Assembly (NCBI RefSeq): GCF_900188445.1 | Contig: NZ_FZOR01000029.1 | Span: 46,008-110,007, forward strand | Source: Actinomadura meyerae | Lineage (GTDB): Bacteria > Actinomycetota > Actinomycetes > Streptosporangiales > Streptosporangiaceae | Length of the DNA: 64,000 nucleotides | Direction: 5' to 3' | Shown here: positions 55,180-63,748 of the stretch, in pieces | Layout: every line of letters begins with the position of its first letter | How positions within the stretch are numbered: position 1 is the stretch's first letter | Made by a program: the position numbers and the translations under genes | Notes under the pieces: generated by a model | What the model was told of the DNA's origin: nothing | Databases searched by the model: none | The model's input: the letters and a program-made list of their open reading frames with translations, nothing else

Positions 55180-55716
55180 ATGGGGATCTTCGGCAAGAAG
55201 GAACAGATCGATCTTTCCGATCCGGGCGAGGTGGTCATAGCCGATCACGTGGCGGCCGCCGTCCCGGATGCGGGCGAGTACCTCCTCGATTCCCTCGCGC
55301 AATTCTGTAACGAACAGATGTACGTCCGCTTGAAGGCCGACATCGATGCGAGGCGCGCCCCCAACGGATGGCTCGTCGGCAACGGTTTCGCCGACGTTCC
55401 GCCAGTGGGCCGCAAGCAGACCCCGATGACTTTCCTGAGCCTGCTCGTCGGAACGGCGCGGGACGAGAGCGTCATCTCCGTATGGGGTACCTCGGCCAAC
55501 CGCGGCAAGGATTACAACACCCTCGCGACCACCCTCAGGATTCTGGTGGGCACTCAAGGGCATGCCGCCGCCGCGACCTGGGCGATCATCGCCCGCCCGG
55601 AGGGTCGCTTCAGCCTGGACTACCTCTCGGAAGCCCTCCGGGGGAGTTGGGACGAGACTCTCGGGCTCCTGCGCAACAAGGACGTCATCAGGGCCTTCAA
55701 GAACTGGAACAAGTAA
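55180..55716 (+). CDS. Hypothetical cytosolic protein
   Basis: 178 aa from ATG 55180 (GGGAG 9 bases upstream; an in-frame start at 54919 is less likely). It begins MGIFGKKEQIDLSDPGEVVI and is mixed alpha/beta: AAVPDAGEYLLDSLAQFCNEQMYVRLKADI, FLSLLVGTARDESVISVWGT, DYNTLATTLRILVGTQGHAAAATWAII, SLDYLSEALRGSWDETLGLL. No motif is recognised. It converges on the phosphoribosyltransferase operon (92-bp gap without a hairpin). Confidence 0.6.
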   Translation: MGIFGKKEQIDLSDPGEVVIADHVAAAVPDAGEYLLDSLAQFCNEQMYVRLKADIDARRAPNGWLVGNGFADVPPVGRKQTPMTFLSLLVGTARDESVISVWGTSANRGKDYNTLATTLRILVGTQGHAAAATWAIIARPEGRFSLDYLSEALRGSWDETLGLLRNKDVIRAFKNWNK

Positions 55717-55808
55717 CCCGCGACGGATGGCGCGGTGCAACAGGCGCAGGTAAGAATTGATCACGGGCAGTGGCCCGGCTTGCTCGACGTTCAGATGAGG
55801 TGCGGTGC

Positions 55809-56681
55809 TCACGTGTCCGTTCGGAAGCGGAGATGGTGAAGGGCGTGCTCGTAGGCGGCTCGCTCGTGTGCGAGATCTGACCAGTCCTCGGGTGCTTCCG
55901 CGACCCTGAAGCAGTCCTCGCCGGTGAGGTCCCACACCTCCGATTCCACCCAGGACAGGCGCCGGTACTTGCGCGGTGCCATGGCCTGGGAGCCGAAGTC
56001 CCAGCCGACCGCCGACACCGGACGTCCGGAGAACTGCTCGCGGGCCCGCTCGGCGTACCGGGACCGCGTGATCGTGTCGGGGTGCAGGAACGACAGGTCG
56101 AATCCGTTGTCGCCCAGGCCGAACGCCGCGAGGCCGAACAGGAACGTCGCCTCGATGCCCCGATCCGTGCAGAACTCGGCGATTCTGGTGGCGCCCACGA
56201 GTGTGCCCGCGTAGGAGATGACGAAGACGCGCCGGAGCGGGTGGACGTCCAGGAAGTGGCGCAGTGCCGTGATGATCGTCTCGCCGGACGCGACGGTGTC
56301 CCCGATCAGCAGGGTCTCCGCCGGAGCCTCGAAGCAGCAGTACGGGACCTCGATGCGGGCGGTGTCATGGGCGACCGCCGTCCGTGAGGTGGCGATCAGG
56401 TTGGTGGGCAGGTTGTGGCTCGTCTCGGCTGAGACGGCTTCCGCGAGCCGGTAGGCGAGACCCTTGCTGAGTATCACCAGCTCGGCGGTCTCGTCGGGCC
56501 GGTACTCGTCGCCCAGATGGGCGATGAACCACCGGCTGGAACGGAGACAGGCCGCGCGAAAGCCGGTGCCCATGAGGTTGCGATCGAAGAGCAGTTCCTC
56601 AAGGGCATCGTTGTGGACGAGATAGAGCCGGGGATCGTCCTTGACCAGTTCCGCGCTGCTCCGTTCCAGCTCGGTGTCCAA
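55809..56681 (-). CDS. Phosphoribosyltransferase-like protein (last gene of the nucleotide-type operon)
   Basis: 290 aa. PRTase fold with the PRPP loop in ETLLIGDTVASGETIITALR (about residues 127-146), a pyrophosphate-loop-like LVILSKGLAYRLAEAVSAET and a flexible-loop region ATSRTAVAHDTARIEVPYCC. After that comes RVFVISYAGTLVGATRIAEF and a C-terminal domain ending YEHALHHLRFRTDT. In the family such proteins transfer ribose-5-phosphate to or from bases. Start is TTG 56681 with AGAGGA about 9 bases upstream, separated by 3 bases from the preceding stop, so it is co-translated with the deoxyribosyltransferase-like gene. Confidence 0.75.
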   Translation of the reverse strand: MDTELERSSAELVKDDPRLYLVHNDALEELLFDRNLMGTGFRAACLRSSRWFIAHLGDEYRPDETAELVILSKGLAYRLAEAVSAETSHNLPTNLIATSRTAVAHDTARIEVPYCCFEAPAETLLIGDTVASGETIITALRHFLDVHPLRRVFVISYAGTLVGATRIAEFCTDRGIEATFLFGLAAFGLGDNGFDLSFLHPDTITRSRYAERAREQFSGRPVSAVGWDFGSQAMAPRKYRRLSWVESEVWDLTGEDCFRVAEAPEDWSDLAHERAAYEHALHHLRFRTDT

Positions 56682-56684
56682 TGG

Positions 56685-57281
56685 TCAGCGTCCTCTGGCG
56701 AGCGACGGCTCGTGCAGGCGCTCCAGCGCGGCCAGCATGGGCGGGTCACCGGGCAGGACGTTGTCCCGGTACTCCGTAATGGCCTCGTCGAGCCATTGGG
56801 GCATGTGGTGGACGTCGCGGACCTTCCGCGGTGCCAGTTCCGCGAGCATCTCCCCGGCGGCCGCGAAATCGTCGACGACCGCGGAGGCCAGCGCGGCCAC
56901 GTGCGGGTGGACGTAATCGCGGACGAGGACGCCGCGGTACTCCAGTTCATCAGCCCGGTACCTGGAATTGCGCGGGGCGACGACGACGATCGGGGTTCCG
57001 AGGAGGGCGGCGGCGGACATCTCCACGCCGATGCCGATGCCGCGCCGTTCCCGGGCGTCCACGACGACAGCCGTCGCGACCATCACCTGGTACATGTCGC
57101 GGCCGAACTGCCCGAGCGTGTTCGTCGGGTCGGTAATGGGGTCGTCGGGGTTCAGGAAGACGACCTCGTGCGGGGACGCGCCCTTGGCGACCTCCAGCCG
57201 CTCGATGTCGGACCAGCAGAGTTTCTTCTCGTCCGAGGCGCCCTTCATGATGGAGCCGGAGCAGTATATGGATATGATCAT
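56685..57281 (-). CDS. Nucleoside 2-deoxyribosyltransferase-like protein
   Basis: 198 aa. Rossmann-like N-terminal MIISIYCSGSIMKGASDEKK, CWSDIERLEVAKGASPHEVVFLNPDD, then MVATAVVVDARERRGIGIGVEMSAAALLGTPIVVVAP. The Glu in GVEMSAA is in the position of the NDT nucleophile, and the DARE Asp precedes it as in the family. C-terminal residues (RVLVRDYVHPHVAALASAVVDDF, HHMPQWLDEAITEY) are helical. NDT-like folds in conflict systems cleave or transfer bases of nucleotides or NAD-like molecules. ATG 57281 (GGAGAG upstream) overlaps the previous stop by 4 bp. Confidence 0.78.
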   Translation of the reverse strand: MIISIYCSGSIMKGASDEKKLCWSDIERLEVAKGASPHEVVFLNPDDPITDPTNTLGQFGRDMYQVMVATAVVVDARERRGIGIGVEMSAAALLGTPIVVVAPRNSRYRADELEYRGVLVRDYVHPHVAALASAVVDDFAAAGEMLAELAPRKVRDVHHMPQWLDEAITEYRDNVLPGDPPMLAALERLHEPSLARGR

Positions 57282-58468
57282 CGATCGTCTCTCCAGGTCG
57301 TTCTGCCATTGAGTGTGAAATCGGCCATGGCGCCGGCCACGGCCTGCACGTTCGACTTCGCCTCGGCATAGGTCCGGGCGAGCCGGAATCCGCGTGATCC
57401 GCGGACCGCGAGGACGGCGAACCGCAGCATGTCGAGCGACGCTTCGTCGTAGGCGCGGTCGATGACGAGCCCGAACGCGGGCAGGGACCGCAGCCGCAGT
57501 AGTTGGTCCCATCCGGCGCCGCGGTGGACGAAATCCGCGATGCCGAGCCAGTGCAGCACCGTGTCGAGCCGCCGCGCCGACGGGAGCCTGCCGTTCATGT
57601 CCGCCGACCTGCGGCTGAGCCCGCAGGTCAGGTCGCCCGCGGGGAGGTCGGCGAGGACGGCGGCGTCCAGGTCGAGGAGGTAGCTGCGCAGGTAGGCGCG
57701 GGAAAGGAAGAAGGCGAGCGACGTGCTTTCGGCGGGTGACAGTGGAACGGGCAGCGTGGGTTCCACGAAACGTGCGATGAACGCCTGGCCTTCCAGCCGT
57801 TCAGGGGTCCGCGCGAGCAGCCGTTCAGCCCGTCCGCGCGGCCGGTGCCATCTGCGTGCGGTCCCGCGCGCGACGCGGTGCAGTTCTCCGCCGGGCCGCA
57901 GAGCCGTGCGCCATAGTTCGCCGATTCCGGCGGCCGTCCCGCCGCCGTGCCGGGGAGCCCAGAGGAAGTCGGGATCGGCGCAGATTCCCCGCAACCCGGT
58001 GTGGCGGTAGGGGTTGTGAGGGTCCCGGCGGTATTCGTCAACCTTCATTTCCCGGTAGTCGGCGAGGTCGGAGACCGGAGCGACGTAGCGCAGGGCGCCC
58101 GCGCGCACCAGTGGCTCCACGCATCCGAGGAAGATCGGGTACCAGGGAATCTCGAAGATGTAGGACGCGGGAATGAGCAGATGCCGCTCGGTCAGGAGCA
58201 GGGTCAGGCGTGTGGCGTCCAAGGCCTGGGTCAGCGTGAGCGCCGCGTGCCTTTCGCCGACGTCGATGCCGTAGCACGCCAGGATCTCCGGATTCGTGTA
58301 CTGGACGAAGAGAGGTCGTTCACGCCTGAAGGCACTTCCTAAGGCATGGGACGGCTGGGATGAGCTCCCCAGCACCGCGGTGACGTAGATGTCTCTGGCC
58401 GCGACGAAGGCGTCGCGTCTCGCCCACACCTGCTGGGTGGGAGCCGGACGTTCCAGCTCCTCACCCAT
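57278..58468 (-). CDS. Unknown protein carrying the DAFVAARD beta motif
   Basis: 396 aa. The N terminus QVWARRDAFVAARDIYVTAVL carries the short amphipathic beta motif (N/D-A-F-(I/V)-A-x-R-D) also present at the end of the preceding gene product. Beyond it are alpha/beta segments without a named family: PLFVQYTNPEILACYGIDVG, LLLTERHLLIPASYIFEIPW, LRPGGELHRVARGTARRWHR and the C-terminal FRLARTYAEAKSNVQAVAGAMADF. No TM helix. ATG 58468 lies 8 bp inside the previous frame, and the stop is coupled (ATGA) to the deoxyribosyltransferase-like gene. I infer an effector or scaffold role in the operon. Confidence 0.65.
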   Translation of the reverse strand: MGEELERPAPTQQVWARRDAFVAARDIYVTAVLGSSSQPSHALGSAFRRERPLFVQYTNPEILACYGIDVGERHAALTLTQALDATRLTLLLTERHLLIPASYIFEIPWYPIFLGCVEPLVRAGALRYVAPVSDLADYREMKVDEYRRDPHNPYRHTGLRGICADPDFLWAPRHGGGTAAGIGELWRTALRPGGELHRVARGTARRWHRPRGRAERLLARTPERLEGQAFIARFVEPTLPVPLSPAESTSLAFFLSRAYLRSYLLDLDAAVLADLPAGDLTCGLSRRSADMNGRLPSARRLDTVLHWLGIADFVHRGAGWDQLLRLRSLPAFGLVIDRAYDEASLDMLRFAVLAVRGSRGFRLARTYAEAKSNVQAVAGAMADFTLNGRTTWRDDR

Positions 58469-58898
58469 CGTCGTCCAGGGGCGGAGAGTCCAGGGTCAGG
58501 GATATGTGCTGGTCGCGGCCCGCGATGAAGGCGTTCCGGCCGGTGGTGATGTTCTGCACGACGTGGACGGTGTCCGCGTCCGGCAATGCCTCTCGGACAT
58601 GCCGGACGAAGTCCTGGAGTTCGGCCGAAGCGTCCATGTGCTCGGCGAGGAAGGCCGTCAGCAGGGCCGTCCATCTCGCCTGCTCGGCGGCCAGGACGGC
58701 CTGCTCCGGCGGGGAACTCCGGCCGACCCTGCCCGCCGACTCCTCAAGTTCGCGCGCCAGGTCCGACTCGGCGGCCTGCGCGCCGCGGCCGACGATCCGG
58801 GCGAGCCGCGCCCTCGCGGTGCCTCAGAAGTCGGTCGTCATGGCCTCCACGAGGGCCGCCGCGACCGCGCCGGCGAGTCCTGCCAGCGCGGGATCCAT
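58461..58898 (-). pseudogene. First gene of the operon, interrupted by an in-frame TGA
   Basis: From ATG 58898 the frame reads MDPALAGLAGAVAAALVEAM-TTDF, hits TGA at 58826-58824, and then stays open for 119 codons: GTARARLARIVGRGAQAAES, FLAEHMDASAELQDFVRHV, then VVQNITTGRNAFIAGRDQHI and SLTLDSPPLDDDG before the stop at 58461. The helical N terminus followed by a beta motif ending in AGRDQHIS is the pattern of small adaptor proteins next to NACHT, TIR or protease effectors in actinobacteria. The TGA probably replaced a Trp codon. No good start lies after it. The 3' end overlaps the next gene by 8 bp. Confidence 0.7.
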
Positions 58899-58952
58899 GT
58901 CGTTGCACCTTCCCGGTCCGCCGCGGTCGCCCGTGTCCCTAATTCAGGCCTC

Positions 58953-58981
58953 ATTATGGGACGGTAATCGCGGATCTTCCA
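58953..58981 (-). promoter_or_regulatory. Candidate promoter of the 55.8-58.9 kb operon
   Basis: On the minus strand TGGAAG (58981-58976) and CATAAT (58958-58953) are spaced by 17 bp, about 55 bases upstream of the first gene. The -10 matches 5 of 6 consensus bases and the -35 only 3 of 6, so activator help is possible. Confidence 0.45.
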
Positions 58982-59286
58982 GGGTTATCGCGCACAAGGA
59001 CGGTCGCGGCAAGAGAACAACCGACTTCATTTCGGTCATAATCGACAATGTTTCGGATGTGCTGGACGGGACCGTAACCCGAACGGGGTTCGTATCACGG
59101 CCGCCTCGCATGCGGAAACGGGCGGGTGAGTACCTGCCTGCTTTCGGAGTTGTGTCCATAAATGCACTGACCTGCGGGTGTGCTGCGGGCGCGCATCGAG
59201 ACGCAGATCACGGCCAGGAATTCTCAGGAAAACGGCTGTTCGGCGTTTGGGTCGCAGATGGCCCCGGGGTGGCCGACACCGGTCGT

Positions 59287-59370
59287 CGGTCAGGGAGCCT
59301 CGGCCAGGGAGCCTCGGCCAGGGAGCCTCGGCCAGGGGGCCTCGGTCAGGGGGTGTCGGTCAGGGGGTGG
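59287..59370. repeat. Six 14-bp tandem repeats at the end of the ABC gene
   Basis: cggccagggagcct and variants (cggtcagggggtgt) repeat every 14 bp from 59287, running over the stop of the ABC ATPase gene (59360). 14 is not a multiple of 3, so expansion would alter the C terminus of that protein. The rest of 58899-59286 holds only the operon promoter. Confidence 0.75.
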
Positions 59371-60100
59371 TCGGTTGGAAGAAGCCTCGGGCGTAGGTGT
59401 CCTCCAGGGCGGCCAGGTCGGACAGGTCGCCGGTGGCGGTGATCTTTCCGCTGCGCATCAGGACGGCGCGGTCGGCCACTCGGGTCGCGGTGAGCATCGG
59501 GACGTCGTGGGTGATCACCAGGACGGCGGCTCCGGCGTCGGCGTAGCGGCGGAGGGTGACCCATACGCCGTAGGCGGTCTCCATGTCGAGGGAGGCCGTC
59601 GGCTCGTCCGCGATGAGGATGCGGGGTTGCGGCAGCAGAGCGGCGGCGAGTGCGGCGCGCTGGATCTGGCCGCCCGAATGCTGGTTCGGGTAGAGGTCGA
59701 GCAGTTCGGCCGGGTATCCGGCGGCCGCGCAGGCGCGGTCGACGCTCCATCGCCGATGCCGGTCTTCGAGGGCGCGCAGTTGCGCGCCGACGGTGTCTTC
59801 GGAGTAGAAGGCCGTCACACCGGCCTGGGGCAGCAGTCCGACGGTACCGCCGCGGAGGCGCAGCCATTGGCGCCGGCCGCTCACCGGCTCGCCGTCGATG
59901 CGCACCTGGCCCGTGGCGCGGGCGGCGTCGGGCAGCGAGCCGGTGAGCGCGGCGGCGGCGATGGACTTGCCGCAGCCGGACTCGCCCAGCAGAGCGGTGA
60001 TCTTCCCGTCCGGGACGACGAGATCGACGGCGTCCAGGACGGTCTCGCTCCACCGGCCCGTGTCGATGTGGACGGTCAGTTCGCACAGTTCGGCAGGCAT
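59360..60100 (-). CDS. ABC transporter ATP-binding protein
   Basis: 246 aa. Walker A GESGCGKS (about 37-44), Q-loop in VGLLPQAG, ABC signature HSGGQIQRAAL (ordinarily LSGGQ), Walker B PRILIADEP and switch His in VLVITHD. Of the oligopeptide/nickel (Opp/Nik) type by its N terminus and CGKS loop. Such ATPases normally come in pairs with permeases; only a four-helix membrane protein is adjacent here. ATG 60100 without a strong ribosome site. The upstream gene ends 26 bp away, so they are probably in one operon. Confidence 0.85.
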   Translation of the reverse strand: MPAELCELTVHIDTGRWSETVLDAVDLVVPDGKITALLGESGCGKSIAAAALTGSLPDAARATGQVRIDGEPVSGRRQWLRLRGGTVGLLPQAGVTAFYSEDTVGAQLRALEDRHRRWSVDRACAAAGYPAELLDLYPNQHSGGQIQRAALAAALLPQPRILIADEPTASLDMETAYGVWVTLRRYADAGAAVLVITHDVPMLTATRVADRAVLMRSGKITATGDLSDLAALEDTYARGFFQPTTP

Positions 60101-60125
60101 CGGGCGATCCGTTCGGGGGCGGCGG

Positions 60126-60785
60126 TCATCGTTGTTCGGGAGCGGTTCTGGACGTGCGGCGAGGGAAGACGATCGCGAACACGGTGGTGCCCAGGCCGAG
60201 CGCGCCCGCGGCCCAGCCCGTCCAGGCGGGGATCTTGCCGAGTGCGACGGAACTCGCCGGGTCTGGGCGCAGACCGGTGGTGGTGGCGCGATTTCCAAGG
60301 ACTCGGGCTTCCAGGTGGTACGTGCCGTCTGCGGCGAGGGCCCTCGACGAGCGGAGGGAGCGTCGCTCGGCCCTGGACATCGTGACGCCTCCGCCCACCC
60401 TTTTTCCGTCGACCGTCCAAGAGCCCGCGCATGTCTGGCCGGACAGCTTGCAGGTCCACTTGTAGGGAATGGTGACGGTGGTCGGCGTGCCGTACTTCCA
60501 GGTGTATCCGGGCTTGTCGCGTTCGATCGAGCCGATGATCGCCAGGACCGCCACCGAAAGGCAGGCACTCGCCAGGAGCATCGCCGTCGCGGTGCCCCAG
60601 CGGTCGGCCATGGCGCCGACCGCGACGGTGACCGGTGCCAGTAGGAACACCCCGATGAATCCCAGCAGTACGGCCAGCACTATGAGGCCGACCAGCCGTC
60701 CTGACGGATTCTTCAGCAGGGCCCACTCCGTGACCGCGACCAGCAGAATCCCGAGGGGAATGGCCCACAGCAGGGTGACTTTCAC
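60126..60785 (-). CDS. Four-TM membrane protein with an extracytoplasmic loop
   Basis: 219 aa. Hydrophobic segments: LLWAIPLGILLVAVTEWALL, LVGLIVLAVLLGFIGVFLLAP, ATAMLLASACLSVAVLAIIG and, at the C terminus, WTGWAAGALGLGTTVFAIVF. The long loop (about 95-185) contains a Cys pair (WTCKLSGQTCAGSW) that may form a disulfide outside, and a basic stretch MSRAERRSLRSSR. GTG 60785 has GGAGGGGAGG. The family is unknown. Co-transcription with the ABC ATPase suggests a partner, but the fold is not that of a known ABC permease. Confidence 0.65.
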   Translation of the reverse strand: MKVTLLWAIPLGILLVAVTEWALLKNPSGRLVGLIVLAVLLGFIGVFLLAPVTVAVGAMADRWGTATAMLLASACLSVAVLAIIGSIERDKPGYTWKYGTPTTVTIPYKWTCKLSGQTCAGSWTVDGKRVGGGVTMSRAERRSLRSSRALAADGTYHLEARVLGNRATTTGLRPDPASSVALGKIPAWTGWAAGALGLGTTVFAIVFPRRTSRTAPEQR

Positions 60786-60863
60786 GGCCCTCCCCTCCGC
60801 GGTCGCGTGCTCATGACTGATCGGAGCGACGCGATCACGGTAGACCATTGAGGGCCGCGGCCG

Positions 60864-61807
60864 TCAGGTGATCTTCAGGACGAGTTTCCCGTGGACGGTC
60901 TGCGTCGTCAGGCGGGTGACGGCTTCGTCGATGCTCGTCCAGGGCAGGACGTCGTCGATGGGACGCGCAGGCGGCCGTCGGCGACCAGGGTGGCGAGGCG
61001 GGTCAGGATCGGGCCGCAGCCGGTGCCGGAGGTCATGAGGTTGCCGAGCCACAGGCCCTGCAGGCGGGCGCCGGGGATGCTGTAGAAGTCGACCGGGTCG
61101 AAACTGGCCGGGGTGCCGCTGCCGTTGCCGAAGCTCACGCAGACGCCGCCGGGGGCGAGGGCGCCCAGGGCGGTGCCGAGCGAGTCGCCGCCGATGCCGT
61201 CCAGGATGACGTCGTAGCGGCCGGCGTCGCGGGCCGCGCCGATCGTCGGGTGGACGGTGGCGGGAACGCCGTCCTCGCGGAGCAGGCGCGGCAGGTCGGG
61301 GCGGCGGCTGATGGCGACGACCTCCGCGCCGGCCAGGTGGGCGAGTTGGCAGGCGTAGCGGCCGACCCCGCCGGCCGCGCCGGTGACGAGGACGCGGCGG
61401 CCGAGGAGCGTGCCGGCCGATTCCAGGGAGACCAGCGCGGTGATCCCGGCGATCGGGAGCGCGGCGGCCTGGGCGGCCGTGACGCCGTCGGGGATCTCGG
61501 CCAGGACGGCCGCGGGGGCGGCGACGTACTCGGCCCACGCGCCCTGCTGCGGGATGGCGCCGTAGACGCGGGCGCCCTTGGGCGGGGTGCTGCCGTCCGC
61601 CGCGGGTTCCTCGACGACGCCCGCGAAGTCCCAGCCGACGACGTAGGGGGCGGTGGCCTCCAGGGCCCGGCGGGTCTCGCCCGCGTTCAGGGAGACGGCC
61701 TCAACCTTGATCAGTGCCTGGTCGGGGGCGGGTTCCGGGTGCGGGACGTCCGACAGGTGCAGGCGAGGGGTGTGCTCGGGGTCGGTGACGACGGCTCTCA
61801 TGTCCAT
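60864..61807 (-). pseudogene. Zinc-independent MDR oxidoreductase (quinone-reductase-like) with a single-base frameshift
   Basis: The body reads as an NADP-dependent MDR enzyme: AVSLNAGETRRALEATAPYVVGWDFAGVV, VLVTGAAGGVGRYACQLAHLAGAEVVAI (Rossmann GxxGxxG) and DVILDGIGGDSLGTALG. It then runs to DGRLRVP and goes out of frame. The intended end IDDVLPWTSIDEAVTRLTTQ...GKLVLKIT is in the neighbouring frame. One base is missing near 60961 inside a C-run (gtcccat should be gtccccat or similar). Uncorrected it would stop at 60908. ATG 61807 or, better spaced from AAAGGCGG, ATG 61801. Real mutation or sequencing error. Confidence 0.8.
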
Positions 61808-61975
61808 CCGCCTTTCGGGAACGGTGAATACCGGTAATCGCTGCTATTGGTATAGCGCGGCGGATATGCGGAAGTCAACGCTGCCGTTAAGGCTGGACCA
61901 GTGAGCGGCGGTGCGGCGTGGGGACGGCGTCCCGCATGGCCGTGCCGCCTCTCACGGCCATGCGGGGTGGGGGCG

Positions 61976-63544
61976 TCAGCCGATGGTGAGGCCCGGGACC
62001 ACGCCGTCGGCGCCCCTCTCCCAGGGCACCTGCAGTTCGAGGTTCGCCGCGTTGGGGGCCGGCTTGTAGGCGTCCCAGAGGACGACGCTCTCGCCGGGGC
62101 CGAGGATGTGCCGCGCTTCGCTGAAGCCCACGACACTGCACACGCACGGGCCGGTCTCGACGCTCAGCGGGTTGTAGCGGACCTGCGCCGCCTTGTCGAA
62201 CAGGAGGGCTCCGCCCGTGGTGCCCAGCCGCATCGGCCGCGGGTTGCTGCCGTGGTTCGCCGCCGTCCTTTCCAGCTTCTGCCCGAAGTCCTGCTTCTGC
62301 TGCCCGGTGTTGCGGAGCGTCCACACCATGACCACCAGGCCGGACGAGTCGCGGTGGAGGCCGTTGACCTCGACCTTCAGCCCCGCGGCCGAGGCCGACT
62401 GGAAGGTCCCCGTGCCCAGGGTGGCGGACTGCCCGCGCTGGTAGGCGCGGCCGCCGCCGGCCGCAGGCGGTGCGGATGGCCGCGGGCGGGTGAAGGCCAC
62501 CGTGACCCGGCGGTTCTTGCGGCGTCCCTCTTCGGTGTCGTTGGTGGCCACGGGCTCCTTCGACCCGTGGCCCGCCGACCGGTAGGTCACCCCCTGCCGG
62601 GTGACCAGGCTCTTCAGGCGGTCGGCGACGGCCTTCGCGCGGCGCTCGGACAGCGGCTGGTTGATCGCGTCGTTGCCCGTCGAGTCGGCGTGTCCGTCGA
62701 CCGTGACCGTGTCGTCGTCGGACGCGTCGATCTGCGCGGCGACCTGCCGCAGCAACTGGTCGGCCCGCGGGGTCAGGTCGGCCTTGTCGACCGCGAACAG
62801 GGTGTCGGTGGACAGCAGCACCGACCGGTCCTGCGCGTCGTCGGCCACCGACTGGTCCGTGCCCTCGGTGAGGTTGCGCAGGGCGAGGATCCTGGGCTTG
62901 CCCAGCTTCACCTTGGTCGGGTCGACCTGGGTCTTGAGCGGTTCCACCGGGGCGTCGGTGATGGGCACGTCCTGGAACGGAACTGCGAGGGGAACCATGA
63001 CCGTGGCGCGCTGGACGTCGGCGGGCGGGCTCGGGAACGTCGCGTAGACGTTGATGTACCCGCCGGCCGGTACGGGGTTGTTGTGCAGCCAGGTGCAGGC
63101 GCACTTGTTGTCTTCGTCCGGCGTGGGGAGCGGGAAATAGACCTTGTCGTTCCGGGCGTCCACCAATCCGATGCCGCTGGCGGCGAGCGCGTCTCCGAGA
63201 TTCGGGTCGAGCGAGTGCCCCATTTCGCTGAGACTCGTCGACAGTTTGATCGGGTTCTTGCCATCATTGACGATCCGGAAACGGGCGGTGACCGTGTTCG
63301 CCGCCGTCCGGCTCAGCACGAGCAGTTCGACGTGGGCGGGCCCGTCCTCGTGCTCCATCGGCACCGACGCGATCGCCTTCAGCTCCCCGGGCGGCGCCGT
63401 TGCCGCCACCGACGCCGACGCCGAGGGCGACTTGCCGGACGACGCCTCACCGCCATCGGAGCAACCGGTGAGAATGAGCGCGCCCGCCGTCAGACCTGCG
63501 GCTAAGCCCGTGATGCGCCGCCCTGCCCCCGTACCACGATTCAC
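61976..63544 (-). CDS. OmpA-family lipoprotein with flanking beta domains
   Basis: 522 aa. Signal peptide with lipobox LILTGC (Cys about residue 28). The N-terminal domain (about 55-245) is beta-rich with ADTV-like adhesion patterns and a CACTW Cys pair. The OmpA peptidoglycan-binding domain follows (about 255-375; STDTLFAVDKADLTPRADQLL, VTVDGHADSTGNDAINQPLS, RRKNRRVTVAF). The C-terminal domain (about 395-520) repeats the N-terminal type (GLKVEVNGLHRDSSGLVVMVWTLRN, PCVCSVVGFSEARHI). Predicted to hang on the membrane and clasp peptidoglycan. GTG 63544 with GGAGGA upstream. Confidence 0.88.
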   Translation of the reverse strand: MNRGTGAGRRITGLAAGLTAGALILTGCSDGGEASSGKSPSASASVAATAPPGELKAIASVPMEHEDGPAHVELLVLSRTAANTVTARFRIVNDGKNPIKLSTSLSEMGHSLDPNLGDALAASGIGLVDARNDKVYFPLPTPDEDNKCACTWLHNNPVPAGGYINVYATFPSPPADVQRATVMVPLAVPFQDVPITDAPVEPLKTQVDPTKVKLGKPRILALRNLTEGTDQSVADDAQDRSVLLSTDTLFAVDKADLTPRADQLLRQVAAQIDASDDDTVTVDGHADSTGNDAINQPLSERRAKAVADRLKSLVTRQGVTYRSAGHGSKEPVATNDTEEGRRKNRRVTVAFTRPRPSAPPAAGGGRAYQRGQSATLGTGTFQSASAAGLKVEVNGLHRDSSGLVVMVWTLRNTGQQKQDFGQKLERTAANHGSNPRPMRLGTTGGALLFDKAAQVRYNPLSVETGPCVCSVVGFSEARHILGPGESVVLWDAYKPAPNAANLELQVPWERGADGVVPGLTIG

Positions 63545-63696
63545 GGCTTCCTCCGGATGTGAAGCATTCGGTTCGCCTGGATTCGGCGGCCAGAGTACAA
63601 GACCCCTTTCCAGGCAGGTCGCGTAATGGTGTGGGCCCTCGTATTCGTGCTGGTCAGCGCCCGCTCAATTCGCACATAGATGATCTTTGAATCATG

Positions 63697-63748
63697 TGCG
63701 GGACACACCTGCGGGACGCACCTGCGGGACACACCTGCGGGACACACC
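63697..63748. repeat. Four 13-bp tandem repeats near the right edge
   Basis: tgcgggacacacc recurs at 63697, 63710 (with one change), 63723 and 63736. The stretch 63545-64000 contains no gene I can support. ttatccaca at 63939-63947 resembles a DnaA box, but it is alone. Confidence 0.8.
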
